Below the pieces are notes generated by a model. It saw only the letters and a list, made by a program, of their open reading frames with translations. It was not told the DNA's origin and did no database searches. Made by a program: the position numbers and the translations under genes. A stretch of 64,000 bases of DNA, taken from NCBI RefSeq assembly GCF_020532725.1, contig NZ_JAJAVC010000006.1:775745-839744 (forward strand), given 5' to 3'. Position 1 is the stretch's first letter. The number at the start of each line of letters is the position of its first letter. Of the stretch, positions 1 to 8,241 are shown piece by piece. Source of the stretch: Methylobacillus arboreus (GTDB lineage Bacteria > Pseudomonadota > Gammaproteobacteria > Burkholderiales > Methylophilaceae).

Positions 1-1
1 G

Positions 2-2038
2 CGTTCATATGCGGCTAGTAGCGCGAGCCTGATGAAGGGTGCTCAATCCCTGAAGGATATTCCCCAGTCTGTCACTGTCATGACGCGGCAGCAAATGGAC
101 GATCAACGGTTGGATACGCTGACCAGCGCTTTGGCCAATACACCCGGGATCTATTTCTGGAAGCGTCCCAATGGCGGCAATGACATCTACTCGCGTGGTT
201 TCATGACGGACACGATCCAATATGATGGCGTCCCCTTGCGACGTTGGAACAGCTGGGGCAATGACCTGTCTGCCAGCAGCGTATTTCTTGATCGCATCGA
301 GGTGTTGCGGGGTTCGCAGGGCTTGCTTCAAGGGCCGGGCAGCCCTGCGGGTACAGTAAACCTGGTGCGTAAGCGAGGGCTGGTGGAAAAAGCCCTCATG
401 ATAGAAGGACGCGCAGGCTCCTGGGATAACTATGGCGCACGCCTTGATGCGGGTGGGCCCTTGAATGAGGAAGGCAGTTTGCGAGGGCGTTTCGTACTGG
501 ATTACGAGGATAAAAACTCATTCATTGACTATATATGGGATCGCAATCTCAATGCCTATGCTGCTATCGACTTTGACCTTTCTCCCAATACAACGGTCGG
601 GTTCGGGGTATCTCATTCCCATCTCAATGGAAATAGTGCGCTGTACCAAGGATTGCCTCGATACACTGATGGCCGTTCCATTGATGTGCCTAGGTCAGCA
701 AACATAGGCGCTGCCTGGAACGAGTCGACCCGTCGGGAAACTCAGGTGTTTCTCGATGTTGAGCACCAATTCAACGAGCGCTGGAAACTCAAGGCGGCGG
801 CCGTATACGTTGATGACAGTTTTGATGCGTTGCTATCGTCAGCTAACGGTCGGGTGGCTATAGGCGCCACTACCGTACCAGGGATCGATTATGACTATGC
901 GTTTTCTTCCACGAGCCAAGGCATCGACATCAACATTGATGGCAGTTTCAAGGCCTTGGGTATTGAGCATGATCTTGTGTTTGGAGGCAACTATTCCAAA
1001 AACACGCGTGACGACGGTTTCCACCAGAGCTTTGGGGCGCGGACATTCGATATTGTGAATAGAAATTCGAATGTTCCTGGCTTTGGTACCTACCCGATCA
1101 CCCTGATTGCGGATGACGTGAGAGCCAACCTTGCCACCAAAGGGGTTTACACCGCCCTGCGCAGCCATTTGACAGAGCGCCTGACATCAGTGATTGGCGG
1201 GAGAGTGAGTTGGTATAACCACGAAGCTAAGGGGATATATACCAATCTGAATTCGGCCTGGAATACTACCATGCATGAAACCGGTGAGGTGACCCCTCAT
1301 GCCGGGCTGGTTTATAAAGTGACGCCTGAATGGTCAACCTATGCGAGCTACTCGGAAATCTTCAATCCCCAGAATGAGACGGATGCTCAACTGAACGTTT
1401 TGCCGCCAATGACAGGAAAAGCTTATGAAGTAGGGGTGAAAGGCGAGCTGTTTGGTGGCGCGCTGAATACTTCCCTGGCAATTTTCCGGGTTGACCAAGA
1501 GAACCGGGCTGTGTCTGATCTAACAGGCCCGATGGTTTGCGGCAGTTCAGGTGCAGGGGTGTGCTCTAGGGCAGCGGGAAAGGTGAGAACAGAGGGATAT
1601 GAGATTGAAGTGCATGGTGAATTAGCCTCTGGCTTGCAGTTGAGTGGCGGCTATACCTTTAATCGCAACGAATATCTGCAAGATAACGATCAGGCCCTCA
1701 TCGGCAAAAGCTTCGATTACCTGATGCCCAGGCATATGCTACGTCTATGGTCAAACTACCAGCTTCCGGGGGAATACGACAAATGGCGCATCGGCCTGGG
1801 CGTAAACTATCGCAGCGAACAAAAAACGAGTAGCACGACCATGGTCAATCCTGTTCAAGGAGGGTATGCCATCTGGAGCGCGCGCGTGGGCTATGAAATC
1901 AATGAGCACTGGTCTGCCGCCATGAATGTCGACAACATGTTCGACAAGCATTATTACTCGTTTATATCCGATAACTATTATTACTCCTATGTGGGGGAGC
2001 CGCGCAAAGTCCTGTTCACACTGCGTTGGAACTACTGA
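2..2038 (+). CDS. TonB-dependent siderophore receptor, 3' part (5' end outside window)
   Basis: Outer-membrane ferric-siderophore receptor, 678 residues visible. The reading frame is already open at base 2, upstream of the first ATG (32), and the protein enters directly in the plug domain (DIPQSVTVMTRQQMDDQ, then YSRGF, IQYDGVP, RIEVLRGSQGLLQGPGSPAG), so signal peptide, TonB box and any N-terminal signalling domain lie off the left edge. The rest is a 22-strand beta-barrel ending in VLFTLRWNY with a C-terminal aromatic residue, typical of outer-membrane barrels. It resembles the FhuE/FpvA branch and shares plug motifs with the receptor at 14954-17431. A 28-bp perfect palindrome follows the stop. 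Substrate cannot be told from sequence. The partial state is a window artefact, not a truncation. Confidence 0.93.
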   Translation, partial: RSYAASSASLMKGAQSLKDIPQSVTVMTRQQMDDQRLDTLTSALANTPGIYFWKRPNGGNDIYSRGFMTDTIQYDGVPLRRWNSWGNDLSASSVFLDRIEVLRGSQGLLQGPGSPAGTVNLVRKRGLVEKALMIEGRAGSWDNYGARLDAGGPLNEEGSLRGRFVLDYEDKNSFIDYIWDRNLNAYAAIDFDLSPNTTVGFGVSHSHLNGNSALYQGLPRYTDGRSIDVPRSANIGAAWNESTRRETQVFLDVEHQFNERWKLKAAAVYVDDSFDALLSSANGRVAIGATTVPGIDYDYAFSSTSQGIDINIDGSFKALGIEHDLVFGGNYSKNTRDDGFHQSFGARTFDIVNRNSNVPGFGTYPITLIADDVRANLATKGVYTALRSHLTERLTSVIGGRVSWYNHEAKGIYTNLNSAWNTTMHETGEVTPHAGLVYKVTPEWSTYASYSEIFNPQNETDAQLNVLPPMTGKAYEVGVKGELFGGALNTSLAIFRVDQENRAVSDLTGPMVCGSSGAGVCSRAAGKVRTEGYEIEVHGELASGLQLSGGYTFNRNEYLQDNDQALIGKSFDYLMPRHMLRLWSNYQLPGEYDKWRIGLGVNYRSEQKTSSTTMVNPVQGGYAIWSARVGYEINEHWSAAMNVDNMFDKHYYSFISDNYYYSYVGEPRKVLFTLRWNY

Positions 2039-2058
2039 TAGTTATTGATTTGACACCA

Positions 2059-2086
2059 CATAAAGCCTGCAATTGCAGGCTTTATG
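2059..2086 (+). terminator. Palindromic terminator-like hairpin after receptor gene
   Basis: Perfect 28-bp palindrome whose core is AAAGCCTGC-AATT-GCAGGCTTT, 21 bp after the receptor stop codon and before the convergent DUF2798 gene. Symmetric, so it can act on both strands; the U-run is short. Confidence 0.7.
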
Positions 2087-2132
2087 CCTATATGTGGACG
2101 GCATGTTTATTCCATCAGGATGCCCTGGGAAA

Positions 2133-2384
2133 TCAAGGCTGGATTGTCACTGCCACCAGCCGCATCACAAGTGGGCGTACCAGCAATACGCATACAAAAG
2201 CCACAGGCATCGCCAATTCATAGGATTTCACTACTCGGTCTAAATAGCCTGCACCAATGCCGCTATTGGCGCCGACAATGACCAGGCACATCAGCATCGC
2301 CATGATGGCGGACATGAAAAAGGCAAACACAATCGGGGTATAACGTTTTGGCAGGCCGAGATTGAAGTTGGATAAAGCCTTCAT
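2133..2384 (-). CDS. DUF2798 family small membrane protein
   Basis: 83-residue protein of unknown function. Two hydrophobic segments are visible, about residues 14-35 (TPIVFAFFMSAIMAMLMCLVIV) and 55-75 (YELAMPVAFVCVLLVRPLVMR), joined by a short loop; this two-helix layout with a PKRY-type N-terminal motif is what DUF2798 proteins show. I start it at the ATG at 2384, preceded by AAGAG at a good distance, rather than at the upstream in-frame ATG at 2501, whose extra 39 residues look non-coding and would run into the divergent LysR gene. It sits back to back with that regulator (125 bp between starts), so it may be its target; this is inference. Confidence 0.72.
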   Translation of the reverse strand: MKALSNFNLGLPKRYTPIVFAFFMSAIMAMLMCLVIVGANSGIGAGYLDRVVKSYELAMPVAFVCVLLVRPLVMRLVAVTIQP

Positions 2385-2509
2385 GGTTTTACTCTTATGG
2401 AATTGAATGGTTGCTACTTTATCTGGTTGATTGATAAGGCAGTAGCATGCAAAAGCTAATGATATTTTTAAGTTAAACTTATGAATGAATAATTGACCCA
2501 AGAGGCCGC

Positions 2510-3439
2510 ATGACTGTGGATAACTTGAAAGGCATCACCAGCTTTGTGAGAGCCGTGGAGGAGGGCAGTATTGCTGCCGGGGCGAGGAGATTAGGCATCT
2601 CCGCTGCGGCTGCGAGCCAGAACATTGCACGTCTGGAGCAGCAACTGGGCACGCGCCTGCTGACGCGGACCACACGTAGCCTGGCATTGACGGAGAGTGG
2701 CCAACTCTATTACCAGCGTGTGCAATCGGTGATCGAAGAGCTCGCGCATGCGCAGCTCGAACTCAGCGAACTTGCCGGTGAACCCCAGGGGAAACTACGC
2801 ATTGCCAGTTCGTCCGCGTTTGGCCGAAATGTGTTGGCGCCCTTGGTGGCGCAGTTTGCCATTCTTTACCCCAGGCTCAGGGTCGAGTTGGTGCTTGCCG
2901 ATCATTATGTCGACCATATCCGTGAAGATATCGACCTCAGCGTCCGCTTTTCCCAGCAACTTGAACCTGGGCTGGTGGCGCGGCGGATTGCGCGTGTGCC
3001 TTTGCGATTCTGCGCTTCGCCTGCCTATCTCGCGCAGCACGGCACGCCACGTGACCCGGATGAACTGATTCACCACCAGTGCCTGGTGGTGCGCCTGCCA
3101 TTTGACGGGCGCTTGCTGGGATGGGCTTTTCTGCGGCAAGGATTGCGCTTTGAAGCCAAGCTTAATCCCACGCTGGTTTGCAACGATATCGACAGCCTGG
3201 CTGGCATGGCGGTAGCAGGAGCCGGTATTGCCCGCATCGGGGCTTTTGCGGCAGACCGCCTGATTGCAGAGGGCAGGCTGATAGCACTGTTCGAAACCAC
3301 TGAAATAAATGCGGCGCCTGTCGAGATCGAACCGCTGGATTTTTATGCCTGTTATCGTGACCGCCAGGCTGCCACCGGCAAGCTCAGGCTATTGATCGAT
3401 TTCCTGGTCGAACACATTCCTGCACAGTGGCAGGCATGA
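2510..3439 (+). CDS. LysR-family transcriptional regulator
   Basis: 309 residues. N-terminal winged helix-turn-helix (residues 1-62: FVRAVEEGSIAAGARRLGIS, then AAASQNIARLEQQLGTRLLTR), linker helix, then a LysR substrate-binding domain from about residue 93 (GKLRIASSSAFGRNVLAP). The IRE-DIDLSVRF segment and lack of conserved redox cysteines place it in the large AaeR/DhbR-like group whose effectors are usually unknown. AGAGG lies 5 bp before the ATG. It is divergent from the DUF2798 gene and its stop is 3 bp from the convergent dinB stop. Confidence 0.9.
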   Translation: MTVDNLKGITSFVRAVEEGSIAAGARRLGISAAAASQNIARLEQQLGTRLLTRTTRSLALTESGQLYYQRVQSVIEELAHAQLELSELAGEPQGKLRIASSSAFGRNVLAPLVAQFAILYPRLRVELVLADHYVDHIREDIDLSVRFSQQLEPGLVARRIARVPLRFCASPAYLAQHGTPRDPDELIHHQCLVVRLPFDGRLLGWAFLRQGLRFEAKLNPTLVCNDIDSLAGMAVAGAGIARIGAFAADRLIAEGRLIALFETTEINAAPVEIEPLDFYACYRDRQAATGKLRLLIDFLVEHIPAQWQA

Positions 3440-3442
3440 TGC

Positions 3443-4600
3443 TCAAACAAACAGGTTGGCCTGCTCCGGCAGGTCTGCCTCGATTTCGTCAGCACGCACC
3501 AAGCTGCTGACCCTGACGCCCAACAGCCTGAAGCGGTGTTCCAGGGAAATGCGTTTCAGGCATGCGCCGGCAGCCCGCCGGATGGCGGCGGCATCATTGG
3601 TCGGGACAGGCAGGGTGAGGTCGCGTGTTGCGGTGCGAAAATCCTGATACTTGATCTTGATGCCTACCGTGTGCCCCAGATAGCCTTTTTGCTGCAGGTC
3701 ACCGGCGACGCGTTCGCAAAGCGAGGTGAATGCCGTACTGAGGAAACGCTTGTCCTGCTGCGCATGCATGTCACGCTCGAATGTCGTCTCGCGGCTCATC
3801 GATTTGGGCGTGGACGTTGTCACTACGGGCCTGTCGTCCTGCCCCTGGGCTACATGCATCAGCCAATGGGCATAGCTTTGGCCAAAATGTTTCTGTAACA
3901 GTCCTGAATCCGTTGCGGCGAGGTCGGCAATCGTGCGGATGCCGAGATTCTCCAGCTTGATGGCGGCTTTGGGACCTATGCCATTGATCTTCTTGGCGGC
4001 GAGCGGCCAGATGCGTTCACGGAATGCCTGATCGTCGATAATCGTGAGGCCATCGGGTTTGTCCAGGTCGGAGGCAATCTTGGCCAGCAGCTTGTTGGCG
4101 GCAATGCCGATGGAGCATGAAAGGCCCGTGGCATTGTGCACTGCGGTTTTCAGGCGTTGTGCCAGGGTTTCCGTATCTTCCTCGTGCGCAGTGAGATCGA
4201 CATAGATTTCATCAATGCCACGATTCTCGATCAGCGGCGCAATCTCGGCGACGGCAGCCTTGAACAGCCGTGAATAATGACGATAAGACTCGAAATCTGC
4301 GGGCAGCAGGATCGCATCAGGCGCCAATTGTGCGGATTTCATGAGCCCCATTGCTGAAAACACGCCGAATGTCCTGGCCTCATAGGTCGAGGTAGTCACC
4401 ACGCCGCGCCCGTTGTATTCACGCAAGCGGAAGAATTGGGTGCTGCCGTCGGCCAATTTCCTAGGCTGGTGTGCCGAACGGCCGCCCACAACGACTGCTT
4501 GCCCCCGCAATTCCGGATAGCGAAGCAGCTCGACCCCGGCAAAGAACATATCCATGTCCAGGTGGGCAATGCGGCGGGCGGGAAAACGAGGGTCTTTCAT
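3443..4600 (-). CDS. dinB: DNA polymerase IV (Y-family)
   Basis: 385-residue error-prone translesion polymerase. Palm/finger residues are present: RIAHLDMDMFFAGVE near the N-terminus (first catalytic Asp), Y/F steric-gate region, and GIDEIYVDLT (Asp-Glu catalytic pair, with Ile-Tyr-Val where SIDEAYLDVS is commonest). Helix-hairpin-helix residues KINGIGPKAAIKLENLGI follow, then the little-finger domain (from about 250). The C-terminus ends EQANLFV, whose QANLF matches the QxxLF sliding-clamp binding motif. No LexA box was recognised upstream; the gene starts within 15 bp of the MITE-like element at 4614, so its promoter must lie in or beyond that element. Confidence 0.95.
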   Translation of the reverse strand: MKDPRFPARRIAHLDMDMFFAGVELLRYPELRGQAVVVGGRSAHQPRKLADGSTQFFRLREYNGRGVVTTSTYEARTFGVFSAMGLMKSAQLAPDAILLPADFESYRHYSRLFKAAVAEIAPLIENRGIDEIYVDLTAHEEDTETLAQRLKTAVHNATGLSCSIGIAANKLLAKIASDLDKPDGLTIIDDQAFRERIWPLAAKKINGIGPKAAIKLENLGIRTIADLAATDSGLLQKHFGQSYAHWLMHVAQGQDDRPVVTTSTPKSMSRETTFERDMHAQQDKRFLSTAFTSLCERVAGDLQQKGYLGHTVGIKIKYQDFRTATRDLTLPVPTNDAAAIRRAAGACLKRISLEHRFRLLGVRVSSLVRADEIEADLPEQANLFV

Positions 4601-4613
4601 TTGGGCGCTATCT

Positions 4614-4888
4614 AGGGTCTGTTCCTGTTTTGTTCACGACCGCGTTGCTGTGGCAAATGGTGCCGGGCGGGACGTGGGCAATAGTGAATTCCTTGCCAGG
4701 AATCTATTCAAATCTCCGCAACGCAGTATCGTACCATTTGCCACAACAACCTGAGAGGCTGGTACTGGTTTTCGCACGGCGCTGCGTTATTCGTCGTTCA
4801 TTTGGAATAACCAAACCTCACTCCTCATGCCTTGCTCCGCACAAAAACCAGCACCAGCACGGTCGTGAACAAAACAGGAACAGACCCT
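4614..4888. mobile_element. MITE-like palindromic element with 29-bp terminal inverted repeats
   Basis: 275-bp non-coding unit bounded by perfect 29-bp inverted repeats (4614-4642 and 4860-4888, outer end AGGGTCTGTTCC). Inside are further nested palindromes: a perfect 12-bp pair GTGGCAAATGGT / ACCATTTGCCAC at 4650-4661 and 4733-4744, a 14-bp pair with one mismatch (CTGGTACTGGTTTT and AAAACCAGCACCAG), and GTTATTC / GAATAAC. No transposase and no clear target duplication. It fills the space between dinB and the tRNA-Glu promoter region. The structure fits a non-autonomous transposable element or a structured intergenic repeat; which one cannot be decided from a single copy. Confidence 0.65.
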
Positions 4889-5016
4889 GGCAATGATTAC
4901 GCCTCTCTGCATCAAATCGTGAATTTTTGTTTCGTACAATATTTTTTCAAAATAAGCTGGTATTCATGAGGGTTTTTGGTTAGAATTCGCACCCTCTAGA
5001 AACGTTTAAGTTTCAT
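4889..5016 (+). promoter_or_regulatory. Upstream region of tRNA-Glu
   Basis: AT-rich stretch between the MITE-like element and the tRNA. TAGAAT at 4981-4986 is a plausible -10 box; no convincing -35 hexamer is seen 16-18 bp before it. Together with the element this accounts for the gene-free interval 4601-5016. Confidence 0.35.
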
Positions 5017-5092
5017 GTCCCCATCGTCTAGAGGCCTAGGACATCGCCCTTTCACGGCGGTAACCGGGGTTCGAATCCCCGTGGGGACGCCA
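5017..5092 (+). tRNA. tRNA-Glu (anticodon TTC)
   Basis: Complete 76-nt cloverleaf including encoded CCA. Acceptor stem GTCCCCA (5017-5023) pairs with TGGGGAC (5082-5088); anticodon loop CTTTCAC with TTC at 5051-5053; T-arm CGGGGTTCGAATCCCCG. Nearly identical to the enterobacterial tRNA-Glu. It is followed 5 bp later by a strong terminator. Confidence 0.97.
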
Positions 5093-5097
5093 ATTCC

Positions 5098-5131
5098 AAT
5101 AAAAGCAGACTCAAATGTCTGCTTTTATTTT
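5098..5131 (+). terminator. Rho-independent terminator of tRNA-Glu
   Basis: Perfect 13-bp stem AATAAAAGCAGAC / GTCTGCTTTTATT with a 6-nt loop (5098-5129), followed by a T-rich tail, directly after the tRNA CCA end. Confidence 0.88.
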
Positions 5132-5164
5132 GCCTATTATTTTAATCAACTGGTTGATTTTAAT

Positions 5165-6061
5165 ATGTTTGTTGGTGCGATGGAGCTTAGGTTGGAAGAT
5201 GCGGAGAATGGACTCTCATTCCCCGCATTGGTGATGTATCCAACCCAGCAAGCACCTGCTAGCCATGCGTTTGGCCCTTATGTCATGGAGGTAAGTCCCG
5301 ATGCGCCGACGGCACCCGGGCAATATCCCTTGGTCCTGGTGTCGCATGGCAGCGGCGGTTCGCACCTGTTATACCGTACCATCACTTGCCATCTGGCCCG
5401 GCATGGATATGTCGTCGCCATGATTGAGCACCCGGGCAATAACCGGGTCGACAATCAGTTCATGGGCGAGGTGGAAAACCTGCAATACCGTCCGCGCCAT
5501 CTCAAACTGGCTGCCGATTATCTCTATCAGAATGCTGTCTTTTCCCGCTATCTGCAGCCAGGCCGGCTGGCCGTGGTCGGGCACTCGATGGGAGGCTATG
5601 CCGCCCTGGCACTGGCAGGGGGTACGCCATGGTATCCGCCCGAAGCATTCAAACCGGATTACCAAGGTCCAGCTCCCAGCCTTGTGGAGGTTGAGCATGA
5701 TGATCGTATCAAGGCCTTGGTGCTGCTGGCGCCGGCAACTGCCTGGTTTGCACAGAAAGGCGCCTTGAACCAGGTGCGGGTGCCTATCCTCATGCTGAGT
5801 GCCGAGCACGACCCATACACGCCTGCCTGGCATGGCGATATTGTGCTGCAAGGCGTTGCAGACCCGGCACTTATCAGCGCGCGCACTGTGAAAAACGCAG
5901 GCCATTTCTCCTTCCTGAGTCCGTTCCCGGCCAAAATCAAGAACGGGGGCGCCTTGCCTACCACCGACCCGGAAGGTTTCGATCGTGAACAATTCCACGA
6001 ACAGCTCAAGCAGGAAATCCTCGCCTACCTCAATCGCAAGCTAAAGGCTGAACCAATATGA
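5165..6061 (+). CDS. Alpha/beta-hydrolase (dienelactone hydrolase / PAF-acetylhydrolase-like)
   Basis: About 298 residues. Nucleophile elbow VVGHSMGGYAAL, acid residue in LSAEHDPYTP and histidine in KNAGHFSFL give a Ser-Asp-His triad; PLVLVSHGSGG forms the oxyanion region and IEHPGNNR follows. Closest in layout to the predicted dienelactone hydrolases / platelet-activating-factor acetylhydrolase-like group; substrate unknown. There is no signal peptide, so cytoplasmic. The start is uncertain: the open frame runs back through the tRNA and its terminator, so the first ATG after the terminator (5165) is chosen; 5180 is the alternative, and neither has a good ribosome site. Confidence 0.8.
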   Translation: MFVGAMELRLEDAENGLSFPALVMYPTQQAPASHAFGPYVMEVSPDAPTAPGQYPLVLVSHGSGGSHLLYRTITCHLARHGYVVAMIEHPGNNRVDNQFMGEVENLQYRPRHLKLAADYLYQNAVFSRYLQPGRLAVVGHSMGGYAALALAGGTPWYPPEAFKPDYQGPAPSLVEVEHDDRIKALVLLAPATAWFAQKGALNQVRVPILMLSAEHDPYTPAWHGDIVLQGVADPALISARTVKNAGHFSFLSPFPAKIKNGGALPTTDPEGFDREQFHEQLKQEILAYLNRKLKAEPI

Positions 6062-6117
6062 AAATGCCTGCAAGCAGGCTGTAGTGGGGTGGGTGGGCAT
6101 TTGCAATGCCTGATAGT

Positions 6118-6983
6118 TTAGACCGTTTTTGCAATCCGCTCGCGCAGCCACTGATGTGCAGGATCGCGGTGGACACGCTCATGCCAGAGCATGAGCAATT
6201 CAAAGCCGGGTACTTCCAGGGGCGGCTCGGTTAGCTGCAACGCATTGTTGTTGCGCACCAGCCGGGAAGGCACCATGGCAACGAGGTCAGTGTTCGCCAA
6301 TACAGATTCGAGAAACAGGAAATGCGGCACGGACAGCGCGACATTTCGCGCCATGCCTAATTCCGACAGTGCTATATCCGTGACGCCATGAAAACCACCA
6401 CCATCCGGCGACACGATCACATGGTCGAGCTCGCAGAACTGCGCCAGCGTCGGACGGCCAGCACGTAATGCTCGTTGAACATCAACTTGCGGCGCAGGCC
6501 CGGTGGCGCTTCCGCACTGATATGAAAAGCCAGGTCGATGTTGCCATGTTCGGCTTGTCTTGCGATAAGCGAGGGGACGATTTGCAGGACGGCAAGCCGG
6601 GTTAAAGGGGCTGCGCTGCGCAAGTCGGCAATCGCCGGCAGCAGGATGGTCGATTCGCTGTAATCCGAGGCTGCGATGCGCCAGGTGTGGCGGGCTAGGG
6701 CTGGATCAAACGGTTTGGAGGGAGCAACCGCCTGTTCCAGGGCTTCCAGCGCCAGCCGCAGCGGTTCACGCAGTTCATCGGCCCGTGCCGTAGGTTGCAT
6801 GCCGCGTGGGCCAGGCAGCAACAGGGGGTCGCTGAAGATTTCCCGCAGCCTGGCAAGCTGCACGCTGACCGAAGGTTGGGACAGATACAGACGCTCAGCT
6901 GCACGCGTCACATTGTGCTCGGCCAGCAGGGTATCGAGGGTGACCAGCAGGTTGAGGTCGAGTTGCCTCAAGGAATTGTTCAT
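6118..6983 (-). pseudogene. LysR-family regulator, frameshifted
   Basis: One LysR gene in two frames. The 5' part (from ATG 6983) gives a NodD/NahR-type helix-turn-helix (LRQLDLNLLVTLDTLLAEHN, TRAAERLYLSQPSVSVQLARL) and half the effector domain up to NEHYVLAVRR; it then runs into a stop at 6417. The 3' part is in another frame and, read backwards, begins PTLAQFCELDHVIVSPDGGG, the usual continuation in this family. The switch lies near 6440-6460 and about ten residues look missing, which suggests a small deletion rather than a single-base slip. It is divergent from the quinone reductase at 7070, the usual arrangement of regulator and target. Could be a sequencing error or a dead regulator. Confidence 0.8.
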
Positions 6984-7069
6984 GGCAATACCTGATATTC
7001 AAGGAATTCATTTCCAATATATCTCAAGCAGACCTATCGTGTGCCTATTTGCTGATAGAGCACGCAACA

Positions 7070-7852
7070 ATGAATGTCTTTCTCGTCTATGCCCACCCCG
7101 AACCCCGGTCCCTGAACGGCTCGCTCAGGGATTTCGCGATCCAGCGCCTGGAACATGCAGGCCATGCAGTCCAGGTATCCGATCTTTATGCCATGCAATG
7201 GAAGGCCGTGCTGGATGCCGAAGACAACACTGCACGGCAGCCTGACGCACGTTTCGATCCTTCCCTGGATTCCAGGCAGGCGTTCGAAAACGGCACGCAA
7301 AGCGCTGACATTGTGCGCGAGCAGGAGAAGCTGCGCTGGGCTGATGCTGTCATCCTGCAGTTTCCGCTGTGGTGGTTCTCAATGCCGGCCATCCTCAAGG
7401 GCTGGATAGACCGTGTATATGCCTACGGTTTTGCCTATGGCGTGGGTGAGCATTCTGATACACACTGGGGCGACCGGTACGGGGAAGGCACACTGGCAGA
7501 CAAGCGCGCCATGCTGGTGGTGACGACGGGCGGCTGGGCATCGCACTATGGGCCGCGCGGCATCAACGGCCCCATTGATGACATTCTGTTTCCTATCCAG
7601 CACGGCATATTGTTCTACTCCGGCTTTGATGTACTGCCGCCGCACGTGATCTACCGTACCAGCCGGATAGACGAGGCGGGGTTCCCGAAAGTTTGCGAGG
7701 CATTGGGACAACGACTGGATAGCCTCTGGACAACAGCCCCCATCCCGTTTCGTCAGCAGAACGCAGGCGATTATCTCATCCCGGAACTAACACTAAAACC
7801 AGAACACGCGCCAGGACAATCGGGATTGAGCATACATATTGTTGAAAAATAA
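7070..7852 (+). CDS. NAD(P)H:quinone oxidoreductase, flavodoxin-like fold
   Basis: 260-residue FMN/FAD flavoprotein of the NQO1/modulator of drug activity family (flavodoxin_2). Motifs: NVFLVYAHPEPRSLNGSL (phosphate-binding loop), QFPLWWFSMPAILKGWIDRV, and TTGGWASHYGPRGING, all characteristic. Predicted cytosolic two-electron reduction of quinones or nitro/azo compounds. The ATG at 7070 is used because the family starts with MNVFLVYAHP; the upstream in-frame start at 7049 adds seven non-conserved residues. It is 87 bp from, and divergent to, the broken LysR gene, so its control may be altered in this strain. Confidence 0.9.
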   Translation: MNVFLVYAHPEPRSLNGSLRDFAIQRLEHAGHAVQVSDLYAMQWKAVLDAEDNTARQPDARFDPSLDSRQAFENGTQSADIVREQEKLRWADAVILQFPLWWFSMPAILKGWIDRVYAYGFAYGVGEHSDTHWGDRYGEGTLADKRAMLVVTTGGWASHYGPRGINGPIDDILFPIQHGILFYSGFDVLPPHVIYRTSRIDEAGFPKVCEALGQRLDSLWTTAPIPFRQQNAGDYLIPELTLKPEHAPGQSGLSIHIVEK

Positions 7853-7880
7853 TATTAAGGCTGCGCTAGGCGTGATGAAT

Positions 7881-7905
7881 AAAAAATGGGGCCATCGGCC
7901 CCATT
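7881..7905 (-). terminator. Rho-independent terminator of the BON-domain gene
   Basis: Stem AATGGGGCC / GGCCCCATT with a 3-nt loop (7885-7905); the six A on the plus strand at 7881-7886 form the U-run for the minus-strand transcript. It may also stop the convergent quinone reductase. Confidence 0.82.
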
Positions 7906-7932
7906 GACTTTGTTCTTGCCAAAACCGAAAAC

Positions 7933-8241
7933 TTATTCGGCTACAACGATGTCATTCTTGACGGCGGTAACGCCTTTGATGCTCTTGGCCAGGGTAACGG
8001 CATGGTCAGCTTCTTTCTTGCTCTTGGCTGTGCCGCTTAACTGCACCAGACCATCGCTATCAGTTTCCACCTTGATATCGGTAGCGCTCACAAGCTTGTC
8101 CTTGGCAAAAGCGGCTTTTACCTTAGTGGTAACCACGGAATCGCTGAGCTTGGTTTCAATGTTGTCGCCATCAGCAGCAAAGCTGGCAACTGGCAGCAAC
8201 AGGGCGCCGATCAATAGTAGGCTTTTAGCATTTGTTTTCAT
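7933..8241 (-). CDS. Periplasmic BON-domain protein (OsmY-like)
   Basis: 102 residues. A Sec signal peptide (MKTNAKSLLLIGALLLPVASFAADG, cleavage after AxA) is followed by a single BON domain (about 30-100): DSVVTTKVKAAFAKD, DIKVETDSDGLVQLSGTAKS, AVTLAKSIKGVTAVKNDI. OsmY, the best-known relative, has two BON domains and is induced by osmotic stress; this is a one-domain version. Start at 8241 is fixed by the signal peptide and by AGGAG 7 bp upstream. The leader carries the 29-nt motif shared with two nearby small genes (8314-8342), ending about 70 bp before the ATG. Confidence 0.9.
   Translation of the reverse strand: MKTNAKSLLLIGALLLPVASFAADGDNIETKLSDSVVTTKVKAAFAKDKLVSATDIKVETDSDGLVQLSGTAKSKKEADHAVTLAKSIKGVTAVKNDIVVAE

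Noticed and set aside
4471..4896. Plus-strand frame crossing dinB start and the MITE-like element
   Set aside because: Runs through palindromic repeats and has no ribosome site or family features.
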